A stretch of DNA of 5,563 nt, taken from the NCBI GenBank assembly GCA_011391455.1, contig JAABQN010000142.1:1-5563 (forward strand). Reading direction: 5' to 3'. Below, piece by piece: positions 4,947-5,563 of the stretch. Each line of letters opens with the position of its first letter. Within the stretch, counting starts at the first letter, position 1. The stretch comes from Nitrospiraceae bacterium. GTDB lineage: Bacteria; Nitrospirota; Nitrospiria; Nitrospirales; Nitrospiraceae. The position numbers and the translations under genes were made by a program. The notes beneath the pieces were generated by a model. The model worked only from the letters and a program-made list of their open reading frames with translations, did not search any database and was not told the DNA's origin.

Positions 4947-4975
4947 TTGACAGATGGCGGAGGGTTGCCTAGAAT
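4947..4975 (+). promoter_or_regulatory. near-consensus sigma70 promoter of gmhA
   Basis: TTGACA (4947-4952) is a perfect -35, the spacer is 17 bases, and TAGAAT (4970-4975) matches TATAAT in 5 of 6 positions. The predicted first transcribed base is near 4982, two bases ahead of the ATG at 4984. Confidence 0.7.
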
Positions 4976-4983
4976 CGCTTTCC

Positions 4984-5562
4984 ATGAAAGAACGTGTACT
5001 CAGTACGTTTGCCGAGAGCGCAACCGTCAAGCAACAGTTCGCGCGCGAACATGCCGATCGCATCGTGCAGGTCGTGAAGCTGATGGCCACGGCCTTTCGT
5101 GATGGACACAAAGTGTTGCTCTTCGGCAACGGCGGCAGCGCCACAGATGCGGCCCACATCGCCGCCGAGTTCGTCGGCCGCTATAAACGGGAGCGGGATC
5201 CGCTCCCGGCCATCGCCCTCGCCACCGATATCGCCGCCATTACCTGCATCGCCAACGACTACGGCTTCGAAGAACTCTTTGCCCGCCAGATCCGCGCCCA
5301 TGGCCAGAAAGGCGACGTCGCTATCGCCATCAGCACCAGCGGCAATTCCCCCAATGTACTGAGGGGTGCAGAGGCGGCGCGGGCTTGTGGCCTCACCACC
5401 ATCGGCTGGACCGGAGGGACCGGCGGGAAGCTGGTCAGTCTGGTGGACTATCCGTTTGTCGTACCCTCGACGGTCACAGCTCGTATTCAAGAAAGCCACA
5501 TCACGCTCGGCCACATTCTGTGTGAACTCATCGAGGAACAGCTCCTTGGCAAAGCCTCCTGA
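4984..5562 (+). CDS. gmhA: D-sedoheptulose-7-phosphate isomerase (SIS domain)
   Basis: This cytoplasmic enzyme converts sedoheptulose 7-phosphate to D-glycero-D-manno-heptose 7-phosphate, the first step of ADP-heptose synthesis for LPS core or other surface glycans. The 192-residue length equals E. coli GmhA. Motifs: FGNGGSATDAAHIAAEFVGR (47-66) with Ser52 and Glu62 matching E. coli Ser55 and Glu65; ANDYGFEELFARQ (90-102); the sugar-phosphate loop ISTSGNSPN (116-124); and IQESHITLGHILC with Gln169 and His177 matching the catalytic Gln172 and His180. All expected active-site residues are present. I prefer ATG 4984 over ATG 4954, because the family starts there and a strong promoter covers 4947-4975. 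No Shine-Dalgarno sequence lies at a usable distance. DiaA-type SIS proteins are related, but the conserved Glu/Gln/His set favours an isomerase. The stop is one base from the window end, so following heptose genes cannot be seen. Confidence 0.88.
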   Translation: MKERVLSTFAESATVKQQFAREHADRIVQVVKLMATAFRDGHKVLLFGNGGSATDAAHIAAEFVGRYKRERDPLPAIALATDIAAITCIANDYGFEELFARQIRAHGQKGDVAIAISTSGNSPNVLRGAEAARACGLTTIGWTGGTGGKLVSLVDYPFVVPSTVTARIQESHITLGHILCELIEEQLLGKAS

Positions 5563-5563
5563 C

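Overview
The window looks like chromosomal DNA of a moderately GC-rich Gram-negative-type bacterium. Gene content and style (NfeD plus stomatin-like protein, GmhA-type isomerase, exported adhesin-E-like protein, orphan Cas02710-type CARF protein, four-helix-bundle gene in a spacer) would fit Nitrospira or a relative in the Nitrospirota. That assignment is an inference from gene content, not a measured placement.

Layout. 1-268: a small helical protein of unknown function on +, possibly continuing upstream of the window. 400-933: a minus-strand pair, a YbgC-type acyl-CoA thioesterase followed 24 bp later by an unlisted 42-residue single-pass membrane protein with its own strong ribosome binding site. 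934-1187: a divergent control region with a palindrome, a hairpin and a promoter candidate. 1188-1586: an exported adhesin-E-like protein on +. 1597-2133: a 537-bp element bounded by perfect 29-bp inverted repeats made of 7-bp units, carrying a frameshifted S23/four-helix-bundle gene on the minus strand. 2131-3390: a CARF plus HEPN-like protein (Cas02710/TIGR02710 type) on minus, whose stop codon is formed by the outer end of the element. 3434-4931: an NfeD-like protein and a paraslipin/stomatin-like protein in one + operon. 4947-5562: a near-consensus promoter and a sedoheptulose-7-phosphate isomerase.

How the genes work together. NfeD and the SPFH protein form the conserved membrane-microdomain pair known from E. 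coli YbbJ/QmcA. GmhA feeds heptose synthesis for the cell surface and has its own promoter, placed so that its mRNA would be nearly leaderless. The CARF protein is divergent from nfeD and has no cas genes or CRISPR array in view. Compared with the remembered family pattern, its nucleotide-binding and HEPN motifs look altered, so a non-CRISPR or regulatory role is possible.

The most unusual part is the fold-back element at 1597-2133. It resembles 23S rRNA intervening sequences (complementary ends around an S23-family ORF) but lies between two convergent protein genes.
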